Part shown: positions 18,100-27,071 of the stretch, piece by piece
Layout of the letters: each line of letters starts with the position of its first letter
Numbering within the stretch: position 1 is the first letter of the stretch
NCBI RefSeq assembly: GCF_019145475.1
Contig: NZ_JAHTKI010000003.1
Span: forward strand, 124,001-188,000
DNA from: Pseudomonas botevensis
GTDB taxonomy: Bacteria; Pseudomonadota; Gammaproteobacteria; Pseudomonadales; Pseudomonadaceae
Length of the DNA: 64,000 bases
Reading direction: 5' to 3'
Translations under genes and position numbers: made by a program
The notes under the pieces: model-generated
Told to the model about the DNA's origin: nothing
Seen by the model: only the letters and a program-made list of their open reading frames with translations
Databases searched by the model: none

Positions 18100-18555
18100 A
18101 TGGACAAATACGATCGCATGCTGCTCAGCGCCCTGCTGGAAAACGGTCGCGCGTCCTACGCCGACCTGGCGCGCAAAGTGAACCTCTCCGCCCCCGCCGT
18201 GGCCGAGCGCGTCGCCAAGCTGGAGGCCTCGGGCGTGATCACCGGCTACCAGGCGAAAGTCGACATGGCCAAACTCGGCCTGCCGATCCAGTGCGTCATC
18301 GAACTGCGCCTGAACCAGCACGGCAACCCGAAGGTGTACGACGAACTGATCAAAATTCCGCAACTGACAGAGTGCCACCGGGTCACAGGTGATCCGTGCG
18401 TGATCATGCAGGCGGCGGTGGGTTCGATGATCGAGCTGGAAGAGTTGATCAACCGGGTGGCGAAATTCGGGTTCAGCAAGACGTCGATTGTGTTGTCGAG
18501 TGCCATCGAAAAGCGCGTGCCGCTGGGGCACATCGAAAGCAACGGAAAATCCTGA
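18100..18555 (+). CDS. Lrp/AsnC-family transcriptional regulator
   Basis: 151 aa. N-terminal HTH DRMLLSALLENGRASYADLA ... LSAPAVAERVAKLEASGVI, then the RAM/AsnC effector domain (IELRLNQHG, ECHRVTGDPCVIMQAAVGS). Divergent from the yedA-like exporter with a ~165-bp shared promoter region, so it likely senses an amino acid and controls the exporter. The link is contextual. Confidence 0.9.
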   Translation: MDKYDRMLLSALLENGRASYADLARKVNLSAPAVAERVAKLEASGVITGYQAKVDMAKLGLPIQCVIELRLNQHGNPKVYDELIKIPQLTECHRVTGDPCVIMQAAVGSMIELEELINRVAKFGFSKTSIVLSSAIEKRVPLGHIESNGKS

Positions 18556-18610
18556 AACTCACGATTTCTCCTGTGGACGCAACGGTCTTGGCCATGCCAT
18601 TCGGCCACCG

Positions 18611-18633
18611 TCGCGAGCAAGCCCGCTCCCACA
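18611..18633. repeat. Single REP element
   Basis: TCGCGAGCAAGCCCGCTCCC plus ACA, a complete REP head, between the Lrp gene and the exonuclease gene. Confidence 0.8.
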
Positions 18634-18642
18634 CGCCTCGGA

Positions 18643-19293
18643 TCAGCGATAACGCTGCAGGTGTTCGCTGACCTTCGCCGCCGGGACTTTCTGGATTTTG
18701 CACAACAGGTCATGGGACAGCTCGCGCACGCCGTGCTTGTCCCGCAGCTCCCCGGCGAGATGCGCCAGCAGGTTCGCCGCCATCTCCGCATCCGCCATCG
18801 CCCGGTGGGCCTGGCCGGTGTGGGGCAGACGAGCGTAGGTCGTCAGTGTGCCGAGCTTGTGATTCGGCGCCGCCGGCATCAACCGCCGGGCCAACAGCAA
18901 CGAGCAGGCGAAGTTTTGCAGGCGTGTGCGTCTGATCCGGCCCAGTTCAAAATCCCAGAACTTCTGGTCGAACGCGGCGTTGTGCGCCAGCAGCGGCGTG
19001 CAACCGACGAATTCGTTGACCTCGTTCATCACCTGTTCGGCCGAGGGCGCGGTGCGCAGCATGGCGTTGCTGATGCCGGTCAGTTGTTCGATGAAGGCCG
19101 GGACACGCACGCCGGCGTTCATCAGGCTTTGGTAACGCTCGACGATGCGGCCGTTTTCCAGCATGACCACGGCGATTTCCGTGGCCCGGCAGCTGCTGCT
19201 TGGCGAGATGCCGGTGGTTTCAAAGTCGATGACTGCAATGCGTTCCAAACCGGGTGGTACTCCGTTCAAATCAATGCTTGAGCTTGTGCTCAA
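18643..19293 (-). CDS. DEDDh 3'-5' exonuclease, DnaQ/RNase T superfamily
   Basis: 216 aa. Exo I IDFETTGISP with the first Asp-Glu pair; Exo II LLAHNAAFDQKFWDFE; Exo III HRAMADAEMAANLLAHL with the final His and Asp. All four metal-binding acids and the His are present. The start is a TTG that overlaps the preceding TGA (TTGA), with no nearby in-frame ATG before the catalytic domain. Substrate could be DNA or RNA. Translationally coupled to a NYN-domain protein. Confidence 0.88.
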   Translation of the reverse strand: MSTSSSIDLNGVPPGLERIAVIDFETTGISPSSSCRATEIAVVMLENGRIVERYQSLMNAGVRVPAFIEQLTGISNAMLRTAPSAEQVMNEVNEFVGCTPLLAHNAAFDQKFWDFELGRIRRTRLQNFACSLLLARRLMPAAPNHKLGTLTTYARLPHTGQAHRAMADAEMAANLLAHLAGELRDKHGVRELSHDLLCKIQKVPAAKVSEHLQRYR

Positions 19294-19769
19294 TTTTTCA
19301 ACAGCAGTGCGCCTTCAATCGGCACATAACGGCTGGCGGCGCGGATCAGCGAGTTGGCGGTCAGGCCGGGTACGCCGTAGGCCACGGCTTGTACGCCGTG
19401 TTTATTGATGATGCGTTCGAGCAGCATGTCGAAATCACCGTCACCGGAGGCCAGGACGATTTCGTCGACGTGATCGGCAGCGTCCATGATGTCCAGGGTG
19501 ATGCCCACGTCCCAGTCGCCCTTGGCCGAGCCGTCGCTGCGCTGGATGTAGGGTTTGAGTTTTACGGTGAAACCGAGGTTGCGCAGGATCTGCTGGAACT
19601 GCTGTTGTTTGCTGTCGCCGCGATCGATGGCGTAGGCGTAGGCCTCGACGATCTGGCCCTGCTTGCTGATGTCCGCCCACAGCGCCGCGTAGTTGAAATG
19701 GCAACCATAGGCCTGACGCACGGTGTAGTAGAGGTTCTGCACGTCGGCGAACACTGCGATTTTTTTCAC
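19290..19769 (-). CDS. NYN-domain (LabA/DUF88-like) putative RNase
   Basis: 159 aa, a single PIN-like NYN domain. Conserved acids are visible: AVFADVQNLYY at the N-terminus, GDWDVGITLDIMD and LASGDGDFDMLLERII. It resembles LabA/DUF88 proteins, presumed metal-dependent RNases. It comes first in a two-gene unit with the DEDDh exonuclease, so the pair may act in RNA processing; that is inference. Confidence 0.88.
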   Translation of the reverse strand: MKKIAVFADVQNLYYTVRQAYGCHFNYAALWADISKQGQIVEAYAYAIDRGDSKQQQFQQILRNLGFTVKLKPYIQRSDGSAKGDWDVGITLDIMDAADHVDEIVLASGDGDFDMLLERIINKHGVQAVAYGVPGLTANSLIRAASRYVPIEGALLLKN

Positions 19770-19917
19770 CGGAGTTCCTGTGGGCGCACAAGCGCTCGAA
19801 GCGGGATCAGGCGCCAGGCCCGAAAAAGGCGCTCAGTATGCCAGCCCGAAGGAAGGTTCCGCGAATAATCGGCCGTGCGGTGAGGGCGCCGGCCCTCACC
19901 GCAGGTTACGCGATGAA

Positions 19918-20679
19918 TCAGACGAAGGAGTCGTCGTCATCGAAAAACGATGAGTTGTCATCGTTGTAGTCGGTGTCGCTAAAGCCGCCCTGGTTATTGT
20001 TCCAGGCGTCGTTGTTGGCCATGCGCTGGTCATCGCCCCAACCGTTGTTGCCCTGATCGTTGACCTGGGCCGGCTCTTCCTTGATGACCTCGACGATTTC
20101 CTCTGGCTGCTGGTGGTGGCTGAACAGGCTGCTGATGCCTTGTGCCAGCATCACGCCACCCGCGACGCCGGCAGCGGTTTTCAGCGCGCCGCCGAGGAAG
20201 CTGCTGCCCGCCGCCGGGGCCGCTTGTTGCGGGGCGTAGTTGGGTGGCGCGGCGCCGAAGTTCTGTTGCGGTGCAGGCGCCGCGAAGTTCTGCTGCGGTG
20301 CCGGCTCACGCCAGCCACCGGTGGACGGCGCAGGCGTCTGGGCCGGCGCCGGACGCGGGCTGCCGCCAAAAATGCTCGACAGGAAACCACCGCCGCTCGA
20401 CGCCGGAGCCGGGGCCGCACTCTGGGCCTTGGCCGCTTGCAGTTCGGCCTGCAGACGCTGGACTTGCTGGGTCAGTTGCTTGTTCTGTTCATCGAGGCTC
20501 TTGAGGGCAGACTCCTGCACCAGAATCGCCTGAGTCATGAAATAACCTGCCGCCGGCTGGCGCGTCAGGTGTTCCTTGATCCGCGCCTCGGCCTGGGCGT
20601 CGCGCGGGGCTGCCTCCGTTTCGGCCTGTTGCAGCCGGGAAAACAGTCCATCGATCAGGGTTTGCTCTTCGCTGTTCAT
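19918..20679 (-). CDS. DUF2076-domain protein
   Basis: 253 aa. Helical N-terminus (EEQTLIDGLFSRLQQAETEA, LTRQPAAGYFMTQAILVQES) with a coiled coil (LDEQNKQLTQQVQRLQAELQ), a Pro/Ala/Gln-rich linker, a glycine-rich short hydrophobic segment (FLGGALKTAAGVAGGVMLAQ) and an acidic Asp/Asn-rich tail (DDNSSFFDDDD). Family found across proteobacteria, function unknown. Confidence 0.88.
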   Translation of the reverse strand: MNSEEQTLIDGLFSRLQQAETEAAPRDAQAEARIKEHLTRQPAAGYFMTQAILVQESALKSLDEQNKQLTQQVQRLQAELQAAKAQSAAPAPASSGGGFLSSIFGGSPRPAPAQTPAPSTGGWREPAPQQNFAAPAPQQNFGAAPPNYAPQQAAPAAGSSFLGGALKTAAGVAGGVMLAQGISSLFSHHQQPEEIVEVIKEEPAQVNDQGNNGWGDDQRMANNDAWNNNQGGFSDTDYNDDNSSFFDDDDSFV

Positions 20680-20858
20680 GGCGACCTCGTAGATTGCCGG
20701 GGATAACGTTGCCCTCGTCCACGCTGGACAAGGTGCTTATCCGTAATGGAGACGGTGACAGGATGTTTCAATGGTCTTTACCGAACGTTTACGTTTGCGA
20801 CGCCTCGCGAATCATCGGTTAAAGTGGGCCACTGCTTTTGACCTGCGATTACCCCTGT

Positions 20859-21533
20859 ATGAATGCCTTTGATGTGCTGCGCGATTCTCTGTATTTCTTC
20901 AAACGCCACCTGGGCCGTATCGTCCAGTTGTGCCTGCCGCTGGTGATTTTCGAAGCGGCGCTGCAACAGGTGGTGGATCGCGCCAGCGACCCGGACGGTT
21001 ATTCGGCGATCAGCGTGATCGTTGGCCTGCTGGTCTATCCGCTGTACACCGGCGCGCTGATTCTGTTCCTCGACGCCCGCACCCGTGGCGAATCCCCGGC
21101 CACCCTCGACCTGCTGGCGATGGCCGCGCGTCTGTGGCCACGCTTCGCGTTGCTCACCGCCCTCAATACGTTGCTGATCCTGCTGGGCCTGTCGCTGTAT
21201 TTCCTGCCGGGCCTGTGGCTGATGGTGACGCTGGCGTTCGGCGAATACCTGCTGGTGCTGCGCGGCCTCAATCCGTTGCAGGCGATGAAGGAAAGCCTGC
21301 GCCTGAGCCGTGGGCATTTCCTGCGGATTCTGGTGTGCATCCTGTGTGTGATGGGGCCGTTGTGGCTGCTCAAGGGTTTGACCCTGCAACTCTATCCCGA
21401 GCCGCAGAACCCGTTGCTGGCGGTGTTGATCGACAGCGGCCACAGCTTCCTGCAACTGTTCACCAGCGTGGTGCTGTTCCGCCTGTTCATGTTGATCAGC
21501 GAATTGCCTGACAAGCGGATCGGATCGGCCTGA
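20859..21533 (+). CDS. YciC-like integral membrane protein
   Basis: 224 aa with about six hydrophobic segments (IVQLCLPLVIFEAALQQVV, ISVIVGLLVYPLYTGALILF, FALLTALNTLLILLGLSLYF, and others). The layout and C-terminus (SVVLFRLFMLIS) resemble the UPF0259/YciC family. ATG 20859 (MNAFDVLRDSLYFF) is preferred over an in-frame ATG at 20838. Function unknown. Confidence 0.8.
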   Translation: MNAFDVLRDSLYFFKRHLGRIVQLCLPLVIFEAALQQVVDRASDPDGYSAISVIVGLLVYPLYTGALILFLDARTRGESPATLDLLAMAARLWPRFALLTALNTLLILLGLSLYFLPGLWLMVTLAFGEYLLVLRGLNPLQAMKESLRLSRGHFLRILVCILCVMGPLWLLKGLTLQLYPEPQNPLLAVLIDSGHSFLQLFTSVVLFRLFMLISELPDKRIGSA

Positions 21534-21606
21534 CCGCTTCGGCCTTGGGCGCTGTGGCTCACTCGGGTATGCTCGGGAGCACTTTCGTATCGCTATAAGC
21601 CGAGCC

Positions 21607-22686
21607 ATGACCCGTCTACTGCGCTACCTGCTGCTGTTCGTTGTGTTGGCCATCATCGTCGCCGGACTGGCGATCTTCAGCCTGACCTGGCGCCCTGACG
21701 CCCGGGAAACCCTGCCGGTCAGTTGCAACGGCAAACCGCCGACGCTGGTGCCCGGCCAGGCGCTGAAAGTGATGACCTGGAACGTGCAGTACCTGGCGGG
21801 CAAGCGCTATGTGTTCTGGAATGATCTGGCCCAGGGCGACGATGAAGCACCGACACCCGAAGACATGGCGTTCAGCCTCGACGAAGTGGCGCGGGTGATC
21901 CGCGATGAGCAACCGGATGTGGTGCTGTTGCAGGAGCTGGATGACGGCGCCAAGGCCAGCGACTATCAAAACCAGTTGAAACTGTTGCAGGAACGGGTCG
22001 CCGATCTGTATCCGTGCAGCGCCCACGCCTTCGACTGGAAGGCCGACTTCGTCCCCGATCCGCATGTCTTCGGCAGCGTCGGCCGACAACTCGCCACCCT
22101 CAGCCGTTATCGCATCGAGCATGCCGAACGCGTGCAGTTGCCGGTTGCGCCGGCCAATGTCATCAGCCGGCAGTTCCAGCCCAAGGATGCCCTGCTTGTC
22201 ACCACCCTGCCGCTCAGCGATGGCGGACAACTGACCGTGCTCAACACTCATCTGGATCGCGCCAGCCAGCCCGACGACACTTTGCAGAAACAAGTCGCGG
22301 CGGTGACCAAGGTACTCGACAAGTATGAGAGCCACGGCCTGCCATGGCTGATCGGCGGTGATTTCAACCTGCTGCCGCTCGGCCAGTACCAACGTTTGCC
22401 CGCCGAACAGCGCACGCCCTACTCCGTCGACAGCGCGCTGCACCTGTTGTGGGACAAATACCCGATGATCCCGACCAACAACGAAGCCAGCGGCATCGAC
22501 CGCGCCAACTGGCTGACCCACTACCCCAACGATCCGGGCCTCAACGGCCCGGATCGCACGGTCGACTACCTGTTCTACAGCCCGAAGATCAAACGGGTCG
22601 AAGCCACCGTGCGCCAGGACGACACCCTGCGCATCTCCGATCATTTGCCAGTGATCGCCCGGTTCCTCCTGCCCGCTACGCCCTAG
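21607..22686 (+). CDS. Membrane-anchored endonuclease/exonuclease/phosphatase-fold hydrolase
   Basis: 359 aa. N-terminal membrane helix at ~5-25 (LLLFVVLAIIVAGLAIFSL) then an EEP domain: MTWNVQYLAG, LLQELDDG, LNTHLDRA, LIGGDFN, DRTVDYLFYS and ISDHLPVIARF. All metal and catalytic positions (Asn, Glu, His, Asp/Asn, Asp, Asp-His) are visible. Probably faces the periplasm. It could cleave nucleic acid or a lipid phosphodiester; not decidable from sequence. Confidence 0.87.
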   Translation: MTRLLRYLLLFVVLAIIVAGLAIFSLTWRPDARETLPVSCNGKPPTLVPGQALKVMTWNVQYLAGKRYVFWNDLAQGDDEAPTPEDMAFSLDEVARVIRDEQPDVVLLQELDDGAKASDYQNQLKLLQERVADLYPCSAHAFDWKADFVPDPHVFGSVGRQLATLSRYRIEHAERVQLPVAPANVISRQFQPKDALLVTTLPLSDGGQLTVLNTHLDRASQPDDTLQKQVAAVTKVLDKYESHGLPWLIGGDFNLLPLGQYQRLPAEQRTPYSVDSALHLLWDKYPMIPTNNEASGIDRANWLTHYPNDPGLNGPDRTVDYLFYSPKIKRVEATVRQDDTLRISDHLPVIARFLLPATP

Positions 22687-22710
22687 AACAAAGCATCCTC
22701 CCGGGGTTCC

Positions 22711-23547
22711 TTAGTGGGTCTCTTCGAGGTCGTCGTGCAGCAGGCCGAAGATCTGCCGTTTCATGTCGATGAATGAGCGCTCCATGACCATGTCCAGCGT
22801 GCGTGGCCGCTCGATCGGCACGTCGAGAATCTGCTTGATCCGCCCAGGCCTCGCGCCCATCACGTAGACCCGGTCGCCGAGCAGGATCGCCTCGTCGATG
22901 TCGTGGGTGACGAACAGCACGGTTTTCTTGCTGTTGCCCCACACCCGCAACAGCAGTTGCTGCATCTGCAGGCGGGTCTGGCTGTCGAGGGCGCCGAAGG
23001 GCTCGTCCATCAGCAGGATCTGCGGATCGTTGGCCAGCGCCCGGGCAATCGCCACCCGTTGCATCATGCCGCCGGACAACTGCTTGGCGTAGTTGTCGGC
23101 AAAGCCGTCGAGGCCGACTTCGTGAACGTAGTGATCGACGATTTCCTTGCGCTTCGCCGCCGGCATGCCCCGGCGCTTGAGGCCGAACTCGACGTTCTGC
23201 CGCACCGTCAGCCACGGGAACAACGTGTAGCTCTGGAACACCATCCCGCGATCCGCACCCGGCCCCTGCACTTGCTGACCACCGACGTAGATCTCGCCGG
23301 ACGTCGGCTCGGCCAGACCGGCGGTGAGATACAGCAGGCTCGACTTGCCGCAACCCGACGGCCCGACCAGCACCGCGAACTGCTGATCCGGCACTTCGAA
23401 CGACACCTGCTCCAGCGCGGTAAACGTACCGCCGCCGGGCTTGGTGTAACTCAGGCTGACCTTGTCCACCTGCAACCGTGGGGCCGCGTGTGCCGGCTGC
23501 ACGACAGGCTCGATGAAACGATGATTGGCGGCGGTTACTGAGCCCAT
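22711..23547 (-). CDS. ABC transporter ATP-binding protein, NitT/TauT type
   Basis: 278 aa. Walker A GPSGCGKSS, Q-loop VFQSYTLFPWLTV, signature LSGGMMQRVAIARAL, Walker B ILLMDEPFGALD, and H-loop LFVTHDIDEA. Fits the nitrate/sulfonate/taurine importer subfamily. Start overlaps the permease stop by 13 bp. Last gene of a three-gene importer operon. Confidence 0.93.
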   Translation of the reverse strand: MGSVTAANHRFIEPVVQPAHAAPRLQVDKVSLSYTKPGGGTFTALEQVSFEVPDQQFAVLVGPSGCGKSSLLYLTAGLAEPTSGEIYVGGQQVQGPGADRGMVFQSYTLFPWLTVRQNVEFGLKRRGMPAAKRKEIVDHYVHEVGLDGFADNYAKQLSGGMMQRVAIARALANDPQILLMDEPFGALDSQTRLQMQQLLLRVWGNSKKTVLFVTHDIDEAILLGDRVYVMGARPGRIKQILDVPIERPRTLDMVMERSFIDMKRQIFGLLHDDLEETH

Positions 23548-24338
23548 GCGGCAATCCTCAAACGCAGAAAGCGGAACAGTTGATCGGTGACCAGGCCCAG
23601 CAGGCCGATGATCGCGATGGCGAGAAAAATCACATCGACCTGAAAACCGCGCATGGCCTTCAGGCTCAGATAACCCAGGCCGCTGGAGGCGGCGACCAGT
23701 TCAGCGACCACCAGGTAGGTCCAGGCCCAGCCCATGGTCACCCGCAGGGTGTCGAGCACGCCCGGCAGGGACGCCGGAGCGATTACATGCAACACCGCAT
23801 CGCGGCGATTGGAGCCGAGGGTGTAGGAGGCGTTGATCAGATCCTTGGAGATGCCTTTGGAGACGTCGGCGACCATCACCAGTTGCTGGAAGAACACGCC
23901 GAAGATAATCACTGAAACCCGCTGCTCCAGACCGATGCCGATCCACAGGATGAACAGCGGCACGAACGAGGTCACCGGCAGGTAACGGATGAAGTTCACC
24001 AGCGGTTCGAGGAACGCCTGGACGATGCGGAAGCTGCCCATCAGCAGCCCCAGCGGCACCGCCACCAGCGACGACACGATAAACCCGACCATCACCACTT
24101 CGACACTGGCCCACACATGCAGGCCCAGCGTCCCGTCGCGGGTCAGGCGCAGGGCGGCTTCAACCACCGCCCCCGGCGTCGGCAGAAACATCCCCGGCAC
24201 GATGCCGCCGTAGGACAACCCGGCCCACAGGCCGACCAACAACACCCAGGCCAGGCCACTGGCGCTCCACACCACCGACACCGGCAAACCGGTCTTGGGC
24301 GTGATGCAGCGGCTCAGCCATGAATTGCGCTTGAACAT
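23535..24338 (-). CDS. ABC transporter permease, NitT/TauT type
   Basis: 267 aa with six predicted membrane helices and the binding-protein-dependent transport motif (EAA loop region ISKDLINASYTLGSNRRDAV ... VIAPASLPGVLDTLRVTMGW). Middle gene between the substrate-binding and ATPase genes. Confidence 0.92.
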   Translation of the reverse strand: MFKRNSWLSRCITPKTGLPVSVVWSASGLAWVLLVGLWAGLSYGGIVPGMFLPTPGAVVEAALRLTRDGTLGLHVWASVEVVMVGFIVSSLVAVPLGLLMGSFRIVQAFLEPLVNFIRYLPVTSFVPLFILWIGIGLEQRVSVIIFGVFFQQLVMVADVSKGISKDLINASYTLGSNRRDAVLHVIAPASLPGVLDTLRVTMGWAWTYLVVAELVAASSGLGYLSLKAMRGFQVDVIFLAIAIIGLLGLVTDQLFRFLRLRIAAWAQ

Positions 24339-24348
24339 GACGGGCCTC

Positions 24349-25326
24349 CTAGAGCGGGCTGACGAAACGGTTGTCGACCAGATCGTCGTTGCTGACGTTG
24401 TAGGGCTTGCCCTGCAATTCGCTGGCGGTCTCGTTGGCGAGTTTGATCAGCGGTTCACTGTCGCCGGGCTTGCCCGGTGCGCCGAGCAGTTTTTCGCTCA
24501 TCGCCTGATCGTAGAAGCGCACGCCTTTGGCGGCAGCGGCCAGCTCCTTGGGATCGGCCAGATAACCGCCAACGCCCTTGGCCATGATTTCGTAGGCTTT
24601 CTCGGGATGATCCTTGGTGTACTGCACCGCCTTGTAGAGACCGGCGACCAGCGCTTTCACATCCTCCGGCTGCTTCTCGATGACGGAGCAATTGAGCGCG
24701 ACCACATCGACGATCACCCCCGGCGTACTGCTGCTGTCGATCAGCACCTTGCCCTGCTGCTTGTCGCGCACCATCGACAGATGCGGCTCCCAGGTCACCG
24801 CCGCCGGCACTCGACCGGCGATGAACGCAGTGGCGGCGTCATCGGCGGTCATGTTCTGCACGGTGATGTCACTCATGCTCATGCCGTTCTTTTTCAGCAG
24901 GTAGGACAGCCAGAACTGCGAGGTCGAACCTTCATTGACCGCCACCGCCTGGCCTTTGAGCTCTTGCAGACTCTTCACATTCTTGCCGACCAGCACGCCG
25001 TCGCCGCCGTGGCTGTCATCCAGCGCCGCCACGGCCTTGAAGCAGAATTGCGGGCGGTACTTGAGCACTTCGTCGATGGTCGAGGCCGAGCCGGACAATT
25101 CGCCCGAGGCCTGGGCGGCCATGTACATCGAGGCCTCTTCGACCACCGGCAATTCGACGGTCAGGCCGTTTTCCTTGAAGTAGCCCAGATCCTGGGCCAG
25201 ATAGAGCGTGCCGTAACCGACCCAGGTGGTATGGCCGATCGACAAGGTGCCGGCATGAGCGCCGGTGGCGCAAAGGGCGGAAACCGCCAGAGGACAGGCA
25301 AGACGGGTAAACAAGGACTTGTTCAT
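24349..25326 (-). CDS. ABC transporter periplasmic substrate-binding protein, NMT1/SsuA-like
   Basis: 325 aa. Signal peptide cleaved after ~26 residues (FTRLACPLAVSALCATGAHA). Mature part: IGHTTWVGYGTLYLAQDLGY, FKENGLTVELPVVEEASMYM and GRVPAAVTWEPHLSMV, the pattern of NMT1/THI5- and SsuA-type binding proteins. The ligand may be an amine, a sulfonate or a pyrimidine. Proximity to an omega-aminotransferase and a PuuC-like dehydrogenase favours an amino compound; this is inference. Confidence 0.9.
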   Translation of the reverse strand: MNKSLFTRLACPLAVSALCATGAHAGTLSIGHTTWVGYGTLYLAQDLGYFKENGLTVELPVVEEASMYMAAQASGELSGSASTIDEVLKYRPQFCFKAVAALDDSHGGDGVLVGKNVKSLQELKGQAVAVNEGSTSQFWLSYLLKKNGMSMSDITVQNMTADDAATAFIAGRVPAAVTWEPHLSMVRDKQQGKVLIDSSSTPGVIVDVVALNCSVIEKQPEDVKALVAGLYKAVQYTKDHPEKAYEIMAKGVGGYLADPKELAAAAKGVRFYDQAMSEKLLGAPGKPGDSEPLIKLANETASELQGKPYNVSNDDLVDNRFVSPL

Positions 25327-25671
25327 GGAGCACTCCCAACGCTGTTGATTTAGTTGTCATGGGCAGTACGGCCGGCGGTCATCGGGTGATTGCCTGCTGC
25401 GGTCTCTGTTGGACTCTGGCGGGGCAAGCGATGGCGCTGGCGAAATCGATGTTGACCCAGGCCCGGCTTCAGGAAAACGAGGAAATAGTTGGCTGGGAAC
25501 GATGAAAAAACTGGGTAGTGCGCACTGCGAAAAGGCGCGACAGGCGGGGGTGCCCGAGGAAGGTGCAAGACGTTGGAAACCGGGTGAACGGACAACCGCT
25601 TTCGCGGGCAAGCCCGCTCCCACAGGGGAGCGGGCTTGCCCGCGAAGAGGCCCTTGAGCCTTGCAGGAGTT
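25327..25671. other. Intergenic region upstream of the ABC operon, with a REP doublet
   Basis: 345 bp without a convincing gene. It should hold the promoter of the ABC operon. It contains the REP doublet at 25601-25646 near the aminotransferase end. Confidence 0.6.
25601..25646. repeat. REP doublet forming a near-perfect long hairpin
   Basis: TTCGCGGGCAAGCCCGCTCC at the left and GGAGCGGGCTTGCCCGCGAA at the right, with only CACAGG between them. The stem is about 20 bp. It may act as a terminator or mRNA-end stabiliser for the aminotransferase transcript boundary. Confidence 0.85.
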
Positions 25672-27042
25672 TCAGAGCCGGCCGAACTCCTGCGCCGTAC
25701 GATCCACCGCCTTCAGCGTCTTGCCCACCAGCTCATCGATTTCTTCGCGGCTGGCAATCAACGCCGGCGCCATGATCATCCGCCCGAGCGTCGAGCGAAT
25801 GATCACCCCTTCCTCGAAACCGATCGTGCGGCAGCGCCAGGCGATGTCGTTTTCATTGGCGAAACGCTTGCGGCTGGCCTTGTCCTCGGCCAGTTGCAAC
25901 GCCGCGACCATGCCGGTGCCCTGAATGTCGCCGACCAGCGGGTGATTGCCGAACACCTCGCGCAGGCACTGTTGCAGGTACGGGCCGATGTCATCCTTGA
26001 CCCGTGTCACCACCCCTTCATCACGCAACGCCTTGAGGTTGGCGATCGCCACCGCTGCCGCCACCGGGTGCCCGGAATAGGTCAGGCCATGGGCGAAGAC
26101 ACCGCCCTGCTCCACCAGCACATCCGCCATTTTCTTCGACAGAATCAAGCCACCCATCGGGATGTAACCGGAGGTCAGGCCCTTGGCGATCGACAAGGTG
26201 TCCGGCTGAAAACCGAAGTGTTCGTGGGCGAACCACTCACCGGTACGGCCGAAGCCACCGATCACTTCGTCGGCACACAACAGCACATCGTACTGGCGGC
26301 AGATGCGCTGGATTTCCGGCCAGTAACTCTCTGGCGGGAAGATCATCCCGCCCGCGCCCTGGAACGGTTCGGCGATGAAACCGGCGACCTTGTCCGCGCC
26401 CAGTTCGAGGATCTTCGCTTCCAGTTGCCGGGCCGCCCGCAGACCGAATTCCGCCGGGGTCAGGTTGCCTTCGTGAGCGAAGAAGTACGGCTCGTCGATG
26501 TGGGCGATGTCGGGAATCATCCCGCCCATCTCGTGCATGAATTTCATGCCGCCCAGCGCCGTCGCGGCCAGGGTCGAACCGTGGTAACCGTTCCAGCGGC
26601 CGATCATGATTTTCTTCTCGGGCTTGCCCAGTACCTGCCAGTAACGGCGCACGGTACGGATCAGCACCTCGTTGGCCTCGGAGCCGGAGTTGGTGTAGAT
26701 CGCGTGGCTGTAGTGCCCCGGCAACAGGCTGAACAACAGCTCGGACAGCTCGATGACCTGCGGGTGGGTGGTGTGGAAAAACATGTTGTAGTACGGCAAC
26801 TGCTCCAGTTGCCGGCTCGCGGCGGCGTTCAGGTCCTGGCGTCCGTAACCCAGGTTGGTACACCACAGCCCGGACATGCCATCGAGGTAACGCCGGCCGT
26901 CGTTGTCCCACAGATGCAGGCGCTCACCGCGCACCATCACCCGTGGGCCTTCGTCGTTGAGGGCCTTCTGGTCGACGAACGCATGAATGTGGTGCGCTGC
27001 ATCGGCGGCCTGGTAGTCGCGAGTTTCACGTGGGTTGGTCAT
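25672..27042 (-). CDS. Class III omega-aminotransferase (SpuC-like, pyruvate-dependent)
   Basis: 456 aa. PLP fold type I: LDGMSGLWCTNLGYGRQDL, YTNSGSEANEVLIRTVRRYW, GRWNGYHGSTLAATALGG, EPFQGAGGMIFPP, CADEVIGGFGRTGEWF and the PLP Lys in SIAKGLTSGYIPMGG. It resembles putrescine/beta-alanine:pyruvate aminotransferases of Pseudomonas. It precedes a dehydrogenase gene on the opposite transcriptional end (that gene lies upstream), so the two could act in sequence: amine to aldehyde to acid. Substrate not fixed. Confidence 0.9.
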   Translation of the reverse strand: MTNPRETRDYQAADAAHHIHAFVDQKALNDEGPRVMVRGERLHLWDNDGRRYLDGMSGLWCTNLGYGRQDLNAAASRQLEQLPYYNMFFHTTHPQVIELSELLFSLLPGHYSHAIYTNSGSEANEVLIRTVRRYWQVLGKPEKKIMIGRWNGYHGSTLAATALGGMKFMHEMGGMIPDIAHIDEPYFFAHEGNLTPAEFGLRAARQLEAKILELGADKVAGFIAEPFQGAGGMIFPPESYWPEIQRICRQYDVLLCADEVIGGFGRTGEWFAHEHFGFQPDTLSIAKGLTSGYIPMGGLILSKKMADVLVEQGGVFAHGLTYSGHPVAAAVAIANLKALRDEGVVTRVKDDIGPYLQQCLREVFGNHPLVGDIQGTGMVAALQLAEDKASRKRFANENDIAWRCRTIGFEEGVIIRSTLGRMIMAPALIASREEIDELVGKTLKAVDRTAQEFGRL

Positions 27043-27071
27043 CGCCGGATCTCCTTCTTTTTATGAGCGGC

